Below, piece after piece: positions 42,047-52,059 of a DNA stretch of 64,000 bases. The translations under genes were made by a program, and so were the position numbers. The stretch covers positions 310,001 to 374,000 of the forward strand of contig NZ_JASHIM010000002.1 of assembly GCF_030733685.1 (NCBI RefSeq), read 5' to 3'. Origin of the DNA: Roseovarius sp. MMSF_3281 (GTDB lineage Bacteria; Pseudomonadota; Alphaproteobacteria; Rhodobacterales; Rhodobacteraceae). How positions within the stretch are numbered: position 1 is the first letter of the stretch; each line of letters begins with the position of its first letter. A model generated the notes under the pieces. It had not been told where the DNA came from and made no database searches. It worked only from the letters and a program-made list of their open reading frames with translations.

Positions 42047-45000
42047 ATGCACCTCCTCGCCGCGACCCCCGGGGCCATCGACGATGGCAGCGACGCTGTC
42101 GATTTGGGCCAGACGCCCGCCGACGTCATCTTTATCTCGGCCGCCGATACGGAACTGGCCGCGCTCAGCGCTGCGCGCTCGGAAATGGAGGGTGCGCCGG
42201 GCTTGCGGCTGGCCAATCTGACCCACCTTAACCACCCGATGTCAGTGGACCTGCACCTTGATGATTGCGCCACGAAATCGCGGCTGGTGGTGGCGCGGGT
42301 CTTGGGCGGCATGGGCTATTGGAAATACGGGGCCGAACAATACGCGGCCCGGTGCCATGAGGCCGGTGTTCCGCTGGCCCTCCTGCCCGGCGACGACAAA
42401 CCCGATGCCGAATTGCGCGCGCTTTCTACCGTCTCGGACGAAGATTACGACGCGCTTTGGGCCTATCTCGTCGAAGGCGGGCCTGAGAACGCCACGAACT
42501 TCCTCGCCTACACCCGCGCCATGCTGGAGGGCGGTGAGACGCCCATGGGGGCCAGCCCCCTCTTGCGCGCCGGTGTCTACTGGCCCGGCGCAGGCGTGGC
42601 CGACCTCTCGGCGGCGCAAGAGGCATGGACCGCCGGTCAACCCGTCGTCCCCCTCATCTTCTACCGCGCGCTGGTGCAGGGCGCGGGCCTCAACCCGATC
42701 AACCGTCTGGTCAAATCGCTGCTGCGGCAGGGCCTCAGCCCGCTGCCCATCTTCGTGGCCTCGCTCAAGGATCCGGTCTCGACCGCCACGCTTGAGCATC
42801 TCTTCACCGCCGCCCCGCCTTCGGTGATCCTCAACTGCACCTCCTTCGCCGTCGGCTCCCCCCACCAAGGCGAGGATAGCCCCGAAAATCCCCTCACCAT
42901 GGCCGCCGCCCAAGCGGCCCCCATCTTTCAAGTGGTCCTCGCCGGGTCATCCGAGGAAGCATGGGCCGAGGGCCTCACCGGCCTCTCGGCCCGCGACATC
43001 GCGATGAACGTGGCCTTGCCCGAGGTCGATGGCCGCATCCTGTCGCGCGCCATCAGCTTCAAGGGCGAAGCCTTCTTCGACGAGGCCACCGAATGCCCCA
43101 TCGCCACCTACCGCGCCCAAGGCGACCGGGTGGAGTTCGTCGCGCAACTGGCCGCCAACTGGGCCAAACTCCGCGCCACGCCGGAACCCAACCGCAAAGT
43201 GGCGCTGGTGCTGGCCAACTATCCCAACAAGGATGGCCGCCTCGCCAATGGCGTGGGTCTCGACACCCCCGCTGGCACGGTCCACGCCCTCAAGTTGCTG
43301 CAAGAGGCGGGATACGACATTCGCAATGCCCCGCAGGACAGTGACGCGCTGATGCAGGCGGTCATGGCTGGACCGACCAACTGGCTCACCGATCGCGCCG
43401 TGCGGCAGGGGGGCGTGCGCCTGTCGATGGCCGATTACCAGATCGACTATGGGCAACTGCCCTGGGAAATGCGGGAGGCGATGGAACGCCGCTGGGGCCC
43501 GCCCGAGGCCGATCCGTTCTATTGCCCCGGAGAGGTGGATTGCGGGCATTTCGCCCTGTCCGTTCTGGAATTCGGCAAGGTGGTCGTCGGCATCCAACCG
43601 GCGCGCGGCTATAACATCGACCCGACCGATACCTACCATTCCCCCGATCTGGTGCCGCCGCATAACTACCTGGCCTTCTATTCCTGGCTTCGGCACCAGT
43701 TCCGGGCGCAGGCCATCGTGCACATGGGCAAGCACGGCAACCTCGAATGGCTGCCGGGCAAGGCGCTGGCCCTGTCGCAAGAGTGCTGGCCCGAGGCGGT
43801 GTTCGGCCCCATGCCGCATGTCTACCCCTTCATCGTCAACGACCCGGGCGAAGGCACACAGGCCAAGCGACGCGCGCAGGCGGTGATCATCGATCACCTG
43901 ACCCCGCCGCTTACCCGCGCCGAAACCTACGGGCCGATGAAAGACCTCGAAGCGCTGGTTGATGAATATTACGAGGCCGCCGGCGTCGATCCCCGGCGGA
44001 TCGATCATTTGCGCCGTGAAATCCTCACGCTCACTTCCGCCACGGGGCTGGACAAGGACGCAGGGTTGTCGGGCGAGGATGAGGAAACCGATCTGGCCAA
44101 GCTTGACGCCTACCTGTGCGAGTTGAAAGAGGCGCAAATTCGCGACGGGTTGCACATCTTTGGTCAATCGCCCACCGGCGTGCAGGAACGCGACCTGCTG
44201 CAAGCCCTCCTGCGTGTGCCGCGCGGGCAGGGGCAGGGCGGCGATGCCTCGATCATCCGCGCGCTGGCCGAGGATCTGGCCCTTGGCTTTGACCCGCTCG
44301 ATTGCGACATGGCCGCGCCGTGGACCGGGCCAACCCCCGATTTGCTGCACTCCGTGGACAGCGCCCCATGGCGCAGCCACGGCGACACCGTCGAACGGCT
44401 GGAAGAGCTGGCCTCGCGCCTGCTGAGTGGCGAAGATGGCCCGCCGGGCCCGATAAGCCGCGCCGTGATGGACCATGCGGAAAGCACCGTACGCCCCACG
44501 CTCCGCGCCTGCGGCCCCGATGAAGGGCGCGGGCTTCTCACCGCCCTTGCAGGCCGGTTCGTCGCCCCCGCCCCCTCGGGCGCGCCCACCCGTGGGCGGC
44601 TCGATACCCTGCCCACCGGGCGCAACTTCTTTTCCGTCGACAGCCGCGCCGTGCCCACCCCCACCGCTTGGGCGTTGGGCTGGAAATCGGCCAATATGCT
44701 GATTGAAAAGCACCTGCAAACCCATGGCGATTGGCCCCGTACCATGCTTCTGACGGCTTGGGGCACCGCCAATATGCGCACCGGCGGCGATGACATCGCA
44801 CAGGCCATGGCGCTGATGGGCGTCAAACCCAAATGGGACACTGCCAACCGTCGCGTGACGGGCTTTGAAGTGCTGCCCCAAGGCGTGTTGGGCCGCCCGC
44901 GCGTGGACGTGACCCTGCGTATCTCGGGCTTTTTCCGCGATGCCTTCCCGCAACTCATTTCGCTGTTCGACAGCGCCGCGCGCGCCGTGCAGGCCCTTGA

Positions 45001-45763
45001 CGAACCCGAAGACCTCAACCCCGCCGCCGCCCGTGCCAAGGCCGATGGCACCACCCCCCGCGTCTATGGCGCGAAACCGGGGGCCTATGGCGCGGGGCTT
45101 CAGGCAATGATTGACGAACGGCTCTGGGCCGATAAATCCGATCTGGCCGAGGCCTACCTGACATGGGGCAGTTACGCCTATGGCGCGGGCGACGAAGGCC
45201 GCGCCGACCGCGAGGGGTTTGAAACCCGCCTGCGCCAGACCGAAGCGATCGTGCAGAACCAGGATAACCGCGAACACGACCTGTTGGATTCGGATGATTA
45301 CTATCAATTCGAAGGCGGCGCCGCGGCGGCGGTCAGCACCCTTCAGGGGCAGGACCGCCCGATCTATCACAACGACCATTCCCGCCCGGAACGCCCGGTG
45401 ATCCGTACTTTGGAGGATGAGATTGGCCGCGTTGTCCGTTCGCGCGTGGTGAACCCCAAGTGGATCGAAGGCGTGAAGCGCCACGGCTACAAGGGCGCGT
45501 TCGAGATGGCGGCGACCGTTGATTACCTCTTCGCCTTCGCCGCCACCACCGGGGCCGTGCGCAGCCACCATTTCGATATGGTCGAGGCGGCGTTTCTGGA
45601 AGATGATGACACCCGCGAGTTCATCGCCGAACACAACGCCCCGGCCCTGCGCGAGATGGCCGAAAGGCTGCAAGAGGCGATTGACCGGGGGCTCTGGATG
45701 CCGCGTTCCAACTCTGCCCGCGCGCGAATTGCCGTGGCCAGAAAAGATGCGGCAACGCCTTGA
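42047..45763 (+). CDS. cobN: Cobaltochelatase subunit CobN
   Basis: A 1238-residue large subunit of the aerobic ATP-dependent cobalt chelatase that inserts cobalt into hydrogenobyrinic acid a,c-diamide. Family landmarks include VQPARGYNIDPTDTYHSPDL in the form GIQPARGYNIDPTDTYH, MGKHGNLEWLPGKA and GTANMRTGGDDIAQAM. I chose the ATG at 42047 (MHLLAATPGAIDD); the frame opens in the GNAT gene. Its stop abuts that of the next gene in TGATCA. CobS and CobT are not in the window. Confidence 0.96.
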   Translation: MHLLAATPGAIDDGSDAVDLGQTPADVIFISAADTELAALSAARSEMEGAPGLRLANLTHLNHPMSVDLHLDDCATKSRLVVARVLGGMGYWKYGAEQYAARCHEAGVPLALLPGDDKPDAELRALSTVSDEDYDALWAYLVEGGPENATNFLAYTRAMLEGGETPMGASPLLRAGVYWPGAGVADLSAAQEAWTAGQPVVPLIFYRALVQGAGLNPINRLVKSLLRQGLSPLPIFVASLKDPVSTATLEHLFTAAPPSVILNCTSFAVGSPHQGEDSPENPLTMAAAQAAPIFQVVLAGSSEEAWAEGLTGLSARDIAMNVALPEVDGRILSRAISFKGEAFFDEATECPIATYRAQGDRVEFVAQLAANWAKLRATPEPNRKVALVLANYPNKDGRLANGVGLDTPAGTVHALKLLQEAGYDIRNAPQDSDALMQAVMAGPTNWLTDRAVRQGGVRLSMADYQIDYGQLPWEMREAMERRWGPPEADPFYCPGEVDCGHFALSVLEFGKVVVGIQPARGYNIDPTDTYHSPDLVPPHNYLAFYSWLRHQFRAQAIVHMGKHGNLEWLPGKALALSQECWPEAVFGPMPHVYPFIVNDPGEGTQAKRRAQAVIIDHLTPPLTRAETYGPMKDLEALVDEYYEAAGVDPRRIDHLRREILTLTSATGLDKDAGLSGEDEETDLAKLDAYLCELKEAQIRDGLHIFGQSPTGVQERDLLQALLRVPRGQGQGGDASIIRALAEDLALGFDPLDCDMAAPWTGPTPDLLHSVDSAPWRSHGDTVERLEELASRLLSGEDGPPGPISRAVMDHAESTVRPTLRACGPDEGRGLLTALAGRFVAPAPSGAPTRGRLDTLPTGRNFFSVDSRAVPTPTAWALGWKSANMLIEKHLQTHGDWPRTMLLTAWGTANMRTGGDDIAQAMALMGVKPKWDTANRRVTGFEVLPQGVLGRPRVDVTLRISGFFRDAFPQLISLFDSAARAVQALDEPEDLNPAAARAKADGTTPRVYGAKPGAYGAGLQAMIDERLWADKSDLAEAYLTWGSYAYGAGDEGRADREGFETRLRQTEAIVQNQDNREHDLLDSDDYYQFEGGAAAAVSTLQGQDRPIYHNDHSRPERPVIRTLEDEIGRVVRSRVVNPKWIEGVKRHGYKGAFEMAATVDYLFAFAATTGAVRSHHFDMVEAAFLEDDDTREFIAEHNAPALREMAERLQEAIDRGLWMPRSNSARARIAVARKDAATP

Positions 45764-46150
45764 TCAGGGGTAGGGCCGACAGTCCAAGGCGCCATAACCC
45801 GTGTCGATTTCATAGGCCTCACATTCCAGCTCGAGCGGGAACAACGCGGCAGGGGGCGGGCCGTCGCCGCAATCCAGGCGCGCCTGCATTATCGCTTGAT
45901 CGCCTGTCATCCTGGCCACGCGACAACCGCTGACGGCTTCAATGGCCGCAACACCCTGTGGGGCTGTGGCCGCCATGCGCGGGGCCCATTGCGGATTGGT
46001 GCGAATGGCCTCGGCCCGTAATCCTTTGACGCGAATGGTGAAATCGCTGCCGCCCACGGTAACGCGATGCGCCGGCACACCGTGAAAGGCCGGACTTGGC
46101 GTGTCGCAGGCGGCCAAAAGGCCAAGGGTGAAAAGAACGGCATAACGCAT
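45764..46150 (-). CDS. Small lipoprotein of unknown function
   Basis: A 128-residue protein with a lipoprotein signal (MRYAVLFTLGLLAAC) and no family I recognise. Four further cysteines (SGCRV, LDCGD, LECEA and DCRPYP) could form disulfides in the periplasm. It ends immediately against cobN on the other strand. Confidence 0.75.
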   Translation of the reverse strand: MRYAVLFTLGLLAACDTPSPAFHGVPAHRVTVGGSDFTIRVKGLRAEAIRTNPQWAPRMAATAPQGVAAIEAVSGCRVARMTGDQAIMQARLDCGDGPPPAALFPLELECEAYEIDTGYGALDCRPYP

Positions 46151-46201
46151 GCCCCAGCCTGAGCGGGGCATGGTTAACAAATCTTTACCAAGGCTTGGAT
46201 A

Positions 46202-46636
46202 TCAAGCCGCCATGGACGTCCGGGTTTTGCCGATCATCAGCGCGGCCTGCGCCGCCTCGCGCCCTTTTTCGACGAAATGTGCGCGGTAAATCGCGTTGTG
46301 GTGTTCGGTTTCCTGATATTGATGCGGCGTTAGCGAGACCGACAAGACCGGCACGCCGCTGTCCAATCCGGCCCGCATCAACCCATCCACCACGGATTGC
46401 GCAACGAAATCATGGCGGTAGATGCCACCATCCACAACGAATGCAGCACAGGCCACGGCCGCAAAGCGGCCTGTCTGCGCCAGGTCGCGGGCCAGCAACG
46501 GCATCTCGAACGCGCCGGGGGCGTCGAAAACATCGACCTGATTTTCGGGGATCACCTCGCAAAACCCATCCAGGGCACGGTCGACGATATCGGCGTGCCA
46601 GTTGGCTTTGATGAAGGCATATCGGGTGTGTGTCAT
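46202..46636 (-). CDS. ribH: 6,7-dimethyl-8-ribityllumazine synthase, RibH2 type
   Basis: A 144-residue riboflavin enzyme. Motifs NWHADIVD, DAPGAFEMPLLARDLA, AAFVVDGGIYRHDFVA and LTPHQYQE place it with the RibH2 form known from Rhizobiales. The ATG at 46636 follows CAGGAGA. The gene stands alone under an FMN riboswitch; other rib genes are not here, so this may be the second, FMN-controlled lumazine synthase of the cell. Confidence 0.93.
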   Translation of the reverse strand: MTHTRYAFIKANWHADIVDRALDGFCEVIPENQVDVFDAPGAFEMPLLARDLAQTGRFAAVACAAFVVDGGIYRHDFVAQSVVDGLMRAGLDSGVPVLSVSLTPHQYQETEHHNAIYRAHFVEKGREAAQAALMIGKTRTSMAA

Positions 46637-46720
46637 CGGGTTTTCTCCTGTAGCTGTCGACACAAATCACCCAAGGCGCAGCACGACAGGAGGAGGGCGC
46701 AAAGGCGGCCCTTTCCCGGC

Positions 46721-46866
46721 GTTCTCTTCCATCCGGACTATGACCGTCGGCTCTGGAATCGCACCAGATCTGCTGACACCCTCGGGCTTGTTGCCAAGGG
46801 CCGCTCGCGGGCTTGGGGCGCGTGGCCCCTTACCGCCGGTGGGGAATTCCACCCCGCCCTGAGAAC
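46721..46866 (-). promoter_or_regulatory. FMN riboswitch (RFN element)
   Basis: On the minus strand it runs from GTTCTCAGGGCGGGGTGGAA through TCCCCACCGGCGGTAA and GCAGATCTGGTGCGATTCCA to GACGGTCATAGTCCGGATGG and AAGAGAAC. All conserved RFN segments are present. It controls ribH, 85 bases downstream. Confidence 0.95.
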
Positions 46867-46921
46867 ATTTTTAATGTGGGAGAAAACCGGGGGCTTGGCA
46901 AGACAGGACGTTGCGCAAGCG

Positions 46922-46951
46922 CCGGGGCGCGCAGGTGACGGCGCGCCCCGG
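46922..46951 (-). terminator. GC-rich hairpin after the EF-hand gene
   Basis: An 11-bp perfect stem, CCGGGGCGCGC with GCGCGCCCCGG and an 8-base loop, lies 17 bases past the EF-hand stop. No T-run follows. It also insulates the FMN riboswitch from read-through. Confidence 0.6.
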
Positions 46952-46967
46952 TTGTGAGTGGTGGATA

Positions 46968-47210
46968 TTAGCCTTCTGAGGGAAGGACGCCGGCTTCCTT
47001 TGCGGCGGCGACTTCGTCGGCGTTCAATGCGCCGTCGCCATCGGTGTCCGCCTGCGAGAATGTGCCGGCTTCGGCGTCTGGCATGGCTTCCTGGAACTCG
47101 GTCATTGTCACCATCCCGTCGCCGTCGGCATCCATGGCATTCTCTGCCAATGCTGCGGCGGGCAAGGTCAGGGCCAGAGCGAAGGTCGTGGCAAGAAGTT
47201 CCTTGGTCAT
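46968..47210 (-). CDS. EF-hand domain exported protein
   Basis: An 80-residue protein with a signal peptide (cut after LPAAALA) and two EF-hand loops, DADGDGMVTMTEF and DTDGDGALNADE, which should bind calcium outside the cytoplasm. The ribosome binding site is AAGGGAA. The 290 bases upstream (47211-47500) contain its promoter region and no other gene that I can support. Confidence 0.88.
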   Translation of the reverse strand: MTKELLATTFALALTLPAAALAENAMDADGDGMVTMTEFQEAMPDAEAGTFSQADTDGDGALNADEVAAAKEAGVLPSEG

Positions 47211-47500
47211 GAAAGATATTCCCTTTTTGGTTTCACATTTCGGTCGCGGGGGTCGACTGCGACCCTCGCAAAATCAAACATGGGCATGACCAAACCCCAT
47301 GTCGCCCTTGGTCGATGTGAGAGTGGGAATGGCGCGGAAATGGGCCGAAATCGCATTGCGAACTGCGCGCTAAACCGCCGTTTTCCATCGAGTTTCATGC
47401 ACTTAGCGGGTTGTCGCCCATGCCGGGGCAGGGTTTCGGCGGATTTTCAACAAATCCGGTGCCTGCAGAAAAACCTGGGACGCAATTCCGTTGGGCTGCA

Positions 47501-48496
47501 TCATCGCAGCGCGGCGGCAGGTACGATTCGCCCGGTTTCGATCCCGCGCCAGTTCTTGATGGGGGCGTTCATGACCTTGAGGGCGGCCGGGTGCTCGGCC
47601 TCCAGCAGTCCAAGGCGGACCAAAAGTGCTGCAATTGTGCATTCAGCGGCGCGCGTCGCGCCATCGGCGGCCTTGACCGCAATGCCCAGTTTGCGGCCGG
47701 GAATAATGGCGATGAAAAACCCTTCGGCCCCGGTCTTAAGGGCTACAGGTTCAGAACAGGCGCGCATCAATTCGGTACAGGCGCGGGTTTCGCCAGCGAC
47801 CAGTTCGGGGTGCTTGACCATGGCCTGCCAAAGCTGCACGGCGGCGGATTGGCGCGCGTTCGCCCCTTCGCTGGCCGAGGCAAAGCGCGCCATGGCGCGG
47901 GCCATGCCGTGCATGGTCGTGGCGAAGTTGGGGGCCGAGCAACCGTCGATCCCGAAACCGGGGCTTTTTTCGCCTGTCACTTCCTCGAAGGCCTCGAGAG
48001 CGGCTTTTTGCAGCGGATGGTCAGGTTCCACGTATTCGGGACCCCAGCCCATGTGCTTGGTCAGTGTCAGAAACCCGGCGTGTTTGCCCGAGCAATTGTT
48101 GTGCACCTGACAGGGTGTTGCGCCCGAGCGGATCATCGCCTCGCTTTCTTCCTTTCCAAAGGGAAGATGTGCACCACAGCGGAAGTCATCATCGGTCAGG
48201 CCAAGACCGGTTATCCATTGGGTGACGCGGCTGGTGTGAATCTCGGCACCATTGTGCGAGGCGCAGGCCAGCGCGAGTTGTTCCGTGGAAAGTCCATGGG
48301 CCTTGGCCGCCCCGCTTTCGATAAGTGGCAGGGCCTGTAGCATCTTGGCGGAACTGCGCGGCAGGATGGTTTTTCCGGGGTCGCCCCATGCCTCGACAAT
48401 CTGGCCCGTGTCGTCGCAGATCACGGCATGGCCCACGTGCGTGCTTTCGGCCAAGGGGCCACGCCAGATTTCGCAAAGGGGGGCAGGATTGGTCAT
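47501..48496 (-). CDS. L-asparaginase, Rhizobium etli type II family
   Basis: A 331-residue asparaginase of the serine-beta-lactamase-like family rather than the E. coli type. Landmarks are GDPGKTILPRSSAKMLQALP, with an SxxK-like Ser-Ser-Ala-Lys, CASHNGAEIH, HNNCSGKHAGFL and DGCSAPNFATTM. The cysteine and lysine motifs fit zinc-linked ReAV-type enzymes. The start MTNPAPLCEIW at 48496 has GGAG upstream. Confidence 0.9.
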   Translation of the reverse strand: MTNPAPLCEIWRGPLAESTHVGHAVICDDTGQIVEAWGDPGKTILPRSSAKMLQALPLIESGAAKAHGLSTEQLALACASHNGAEIHTSRVTQWITGLGLTDDDFRCGAHLPFGKEESEAMIRSGATPCQVHNNCSGKHAGFLTLTKHMGWGPEYVEPDHPLQKAALEAFEEVTGEKSPGFGIDGCSAPNFATTMHGMARAMARFASASEGANARQSAAVQLWQAMVKHPELVAGETRACTELMRACSEPVALKTGAEGFFIAIIPGRKLGIAVKAADGATRAAECTIAALLVRLGLLEAEHPAALKVMNAPIKNWRGIETGRIVPAAALR

Positions 48497-48675
48497 ATGG
48501 GGTACTCCGGGCAAAGATCTGTGCGGTTTTCCGCCAATTCTGTCTTTCATGTCTCGCCTGTTTCAGGCTATTGTTGCAATGTCGAGTACGGAAAGACCAC
48601 GAAAATGACAATCCCGGAAAGGGATGCAGGTGGTCAAGGAAGATTGAGGCTAAGGACAGCTTGGAGGCTGGACAG

Positions 48676-49203
48676 ATGGTATCATGGATTGCACGGGGTT
48701 TTGCGACCGCTGGCTTTGTATTGGCGGCGGGCGTAGCTGTGGCACAGGAGTCAAGCACCAACCAAGTGGCGGCTGAAACCGCTTGGAGCGTGTTCGAAGA
48801 TAAAAGCCCGCGGGAATGCTGGGCGGTGTCGTCGCCCACCGAAACGGTGAACACGCGCGATGGCCGGGTCGTGGCCGTGCGCCGGGGCGATATTCTGCTG
48901 ATGACGTTCTATCGCCCGGGCGCTGGTGTGACAGGGCAGGTGACCTTCACCGGCGGCTATCCCTTTGCCAGCGGATCGACTGTGAACTTGGATATCGGCG
49001 GGCAGGAATACGAGCTATTCACCGAAGGCGAATGGGCATGGCCGGCCAGCACGGCGGATGATGCCAAGATCATCGCGGCAATGAAACGCGGGGCGGATGC
49101 CGTTTTGACCGCCCGGTCAAGCCGGGGCACGACCACGAAGGATACCTTCTCGCTTCTGGGGTATACCGCAGCGGTGGAAGAGGCCGAAAAGCGCTGTCAG
49201 TGA
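48676..49203 (+). CDS. Invasion-associated locus B (IalB) family exported protein
   Basis: A 175-residue protein with a signal peptide (to about residue 24, ending AVAQ) and an IalB-like domain: WSVFEDKSPRECWAVSSPT, AVRRGDILLMTFYRPG and MKRGADAVLTARSSRGTTTKDTFSLLGY. Its molecular role in free-living bacteria is unknown. The ATG is preceded by TTGGAGG at good spacing. It diverges from the asparaginase gene. Confidence 0.82.
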   Translation: MVSWIARGFATAGFVLAAGVAVAQESSTNQVAAETAWSVFEDKSPRECWAVSSPTETVNTRDGRVVAVRRGDILLMTFYRPGAGVTGQVTFTGGYPFASGSTVNLDIGGQEYELFTEGEWAWPASTADDAKIIAAMKRGADAVLTARSSRGTTTKDTFSLLGYTAAVEEAEKRCQ

Positions 49204-49257
49204 TCCCTGTGATTGATGACGTTTCTTGGCAGGGCCCGCTTGGGCCCTGTTTTGCGT

Positions 49258-50208
49258 TCACGCGTCCCGAGGGGCGGCGGCGCGCTTTAGCCGGTCATTG
49301 ATTGCAAGGCCAAGGCCCGTTTGCGGAATGGGCGAGACAGCGATCGGGCCGTCGCCTTGGGCATCCAAAGCGTGCAGGTGGTGAAAGAGATTGGCCGCAG
49401 CCTCGGTCAGATCCCCGGCGCGCGAAAGGTTCAGCGTACAGTCCACCGGGCCAAACCCAAGCAGGCGTTCGCCGGGCTTGGGGGCGGTTACATCAAGGCG
49501 CACGCGGGCGTCGGGGGCATAATGCGATGTCATTTGCCCCGGCGCGGTCAGTGGGTCGCCCTTGCCATGGTGGGCCAGCGGGGCACCTAGCGCTTGCTCC
49601 AATGCTTCCACTGGCAAGCCGCCCGGACGCAATAGCGTCGGGGCGCCGGACAGCCCGAGAATGGTCGATTCCACGCCCACGTCGCAGGCCCCACCATCAA
49701 GAATGGCCTCGATCCGCCCGGAAAGACCGGCGACCACATGCGCGGCCTCGCTCGGGCTGATCCGGCCCGAGGGATTGGCCGAGGGGGCGGCCACCGGGCC
49801 GCCGAAGGCGTTCAACAATGCGCGGCCCACCGCGTGGGCCGGCACGCGGATTGCCACGGTGGGCAGATCGGCGGTAACAAGCGGTGAAAGCCCCGCATCG
49901 GATTTGAGCGGCAACACGAGCGTCAGCGGCCCGGGCCAAAAAGCGCTTGCCAGGCGGTCGGCTGCATCGCCCCATTCGACATAGGTTTTGGCGGTTTCGA
50001 CGTCGGGGACATGCACGATCAGGGGATTGAACCTTGGCCGCCCCTTGGCCTCGAATATCCGGGCAACGGCATGATCGTTGCGGGCATCGCCTCCAAGGCC
50101 ATAGACCGTTTCGGTCGGGAAGGCGACAAGCCCCCCCGCGTGCAGAGTCCTTGCTGCATCCTCAAAGCCCTCGGTGTCGGGCATCAGCAATTTGGTGGTC
50201 TGGGACAT
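49258..50208 (-). CDS. Threonylcarbamoyl-AMP synthase (Sua5 type)
   Basis: A 316-residue protein making threonylcarbamoyl-AMP for t6A37 modification of ANN-decoding tRNAs. The YrdC domain (PTETVYGLGGDA, KGRPRFNPLIVHV, VAAPSANPSGRISP) is followed by the extra C-terminal Sua5 domain (GQMTSHYAPDARV to LLGFGP). That makes it Sua5-like rather than the short TsaC. mtaB, which acts on the same base, is elsewhere in the window. Confidence 0.93.
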   Translation of the reverse strand: MSQTTKLLMPDTEGFEDAARTLHAGGLVAFPTETVYGLGGDARNDHAVARIFEAKGRPRFNPLIVHVPDVETAKTYVEWGDAADRLASAFWPGPLTLVLPLKSDAGLSPLVTADLPTVAIRVPAHAVGRALLNAFGGPVAAPSANPSGRISPSEAAHVVAGLSGRIEAILDGGACDVGVESTILGLSGAPTLLRPGGLPVEALEQALGAPLAHHGKGDPLTAPGQMTSHYAPDARVRLDVTAPKPGERLLGFGPVDCTLNLSRAGDLTEAAANLFHHLHALDAQGDGPIAVSPIPQTGLGLAINDRLKRAAAPRDA

Positions 50209-50340
50209 TGGCGGGAACTCTGACGCGGCGTTTTGGTTGATGACCTTGCCCTTTTCCCTAGGGTAACAGGCAAGCTACAGGATTACAGGGCGCAGGCCGC
50301 GATGCCAAGACGCCCATGCCGACAAGATCAGGAGATTGTC

Positions 50341-52059
50341 ATGCCATATCGCGCGCCGATAGAGGAATACCAGTTCATTTTCGATAATGTTGTGGGCTTT
50401 GATCAGGTCACGGCAACCGATCGTTTTTCCGAGGCGAGTGGTGACGTGGCCACGGCCATTGTCACCGAGGCGGGCCGGATGTGCGAGGAGGTGCTTTCGC
50501 CCCTGCAACGCGAGGGGGACTTGCACCCCGCGCATCTGGACAATGGAGTGGTGCGCACAAGCCCCGGTTTCGACGCGGGTTATCGCGCGATTGCCGAGGG
50601 CGGCTGGGTCTCGATCAGCGCGGACCCGGAATACGGTGGCATGGGCCTGCCGATGACATTGGCCACGGCGGTGAATGAAATGATGAGCGCTGCATGCCTC
50701 TCGCTTCAACTGAGCCCGCTGATGACCCAAGGCCAGATCGAAGCACTGGAGCATCACGCAAGCGATGAGATCAAGGCGCTTTACCTGCCCAAGCTGGTGA
50801 GCGGGGAATGGTGCGGCACGATGAACCTGACCGAGGCACAGGCCGGTAGTGATGTGGGCGCCCTGCGTAGCAGGGCCGAACCCAATGGCGATGGCACCTA
50901 TGCGATCACCGGGCAGAAGATCTATATCAGCTGGGGCGACAACGACTTTTCCGAAAACGTATGTCACCTTGTGCTGGCCCGCCTGCCGGACGCGCCCAAG
51001 GGCACGAAGGGTATCAGCCTTTTCATGGTGCCGAAGCTTATCCCCGATGCAGATGGCACACCGGGCGAACGCAATGCCCTCAAGGTTGTCAGCCTTGAAC
51101 ACAAGATGGGTCTGCATGGCAGCCCTACCTGCGTAATGAGCTATGAAGGCGCGACAGGCTGGCTTGTCGGTGAAGAAAACGATGGGATGCGCGCCATGTT
51201 CACGATGATGAACAACGCCCGGCTTGGCGTGGGCGGTCAGGGTATCGGTGTGGCCGAAGGGGCTTATCAGACCGCTCTGGCCTATGCGCAGGACCGTACA
51301 CAGGGCCGTTCCCCCATCGAAGGCGGTACCGGCACTATTCTGGACCATGCCGATGTTCGGCGGATGCTTTTGGGCATGAAGGCCGATGTGTTTGCCGCGC
51401 GCTCGATCGGGTTGGCCTGCGCCGTGGCGATCGACATGGAAACCGCAACCGGGGCCAAGGATTGGTCGGCGCGCGCCGCGCTCCTGACGCCCATTGCCAA
51501 GGCTTTCGGCACCGATGTGGGCGTCGAGGTGGCCAATACGGGCGTGCAGGTGCATGGTGGCATGGGTTTCATCGAAGAAACCGGCGCGGCGCAATATGTG
51601 CGCGATGTGCGGGTGACCACGATCTATGAAGGTACCAACGGCATTCAGTCCATGGACCTTGTCGCGCGCAAGATGGCGGATGGCGGCGAGGCGATGAACG
51701 CCCTTCTGGACGAGGTCGAAGAACAGGCCGAAGGCGCGCGCGGCAACTTGCCCGATCTGGCCGAACCGGTCTGGCAAGCCAGTGAAACCCTGCGCGAGGC
51801 GGTTGATTGGATGGCCGGGCAAAGCGATCTGAATGAACGCTTTGCAGGCTCGGTGCCCTTCCTTCGTGCCTTTGGCCGGGTTTTGGGCGGCCATTACCAC
51901 CTTGCCGCCGCGATTGCAGAGGGCGGCAAGGGGCGACGCAGCGACTTGGCGCGCTTCTATATCGAGCGGCTTTTGCCAGAACACCTGGGCCTTTGCGCCC
52001 ACGCCACGGCAGGGGCCAGCGGCCTGTACAGCCTCGGGTTCGAGGATTTCGCGGCATGA
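50341..52059 (+). CDS. Acyl-CoA dehydrogenase, DmdC-like
   Basis: A 572-residue flavoenzyme with the long C-terminal extension of the subfamily that contains 3-methylmercaptopropionyl-CoA dehydrogenase (DmdC) of DMSP demethylation. It shows MPYRAPIEEYQFIFDNVVG, TMNLTEAQAGSDVG, the flavin stretch YISWGDNDF and YEGTNGIQSMD with the catalytic glutamate region. DmdB and DmdD are not adjacent, so the substrate stays open. The ATG at 50341 follows CAGGAGA. Confidence 0.88.
   Translation: MPYRAPIEEYQFIFDNVVGFDQVTATDRFSEASGDVATAIVTEAGRMCEEVLSPLQREGDLHPAHLDNGVVRTSPGFDAGYRAIAEGGWVSISADPEYGGMGLPMTLATAVNEMMSAACLSLQLSPLMTQGQIEALEHHASDEIKALYLPKLVSGEWCGTMNLTEAQAGSDVGALRSRAEPNGDGTYAITGQKIYISWGDNDFSENVCHLVLARLPDAPKGTKGISLFMVPKLIPDADGTPGERNALKVVSLEHKMGLHGSPTCVMSYEGATGWLVGEENDGMRAMFTMMNNARLGVGGQGIGVAEGAYQTALAYAQDRTQGRSPIEGGTGTILDHADVRRMLLGMKADVFAARSIGLACAVAIDMETATGAKDWSARAALLTPIAKAFGTDVGVEVANTGVQVHGGMGFIEETGAAQYVRDVRVTTIYEGTNGIQSMDLVARKMADGGEAMNALLDEVEEQAEGARGNLPDLAEPVWQASETLREAVDWMAGQSDLNERFAGSVPFLRAFGRVLGGHYHLAAAIAEGGKGRRSDLARFYIERLLPEHLGLCAHATAGASGLYSLGFEDFAA

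Noticed and set aside
42947..45673. 908-codon open frame antisense to cobN
   Set aside because: High-GC shadow of a well-supported gene.
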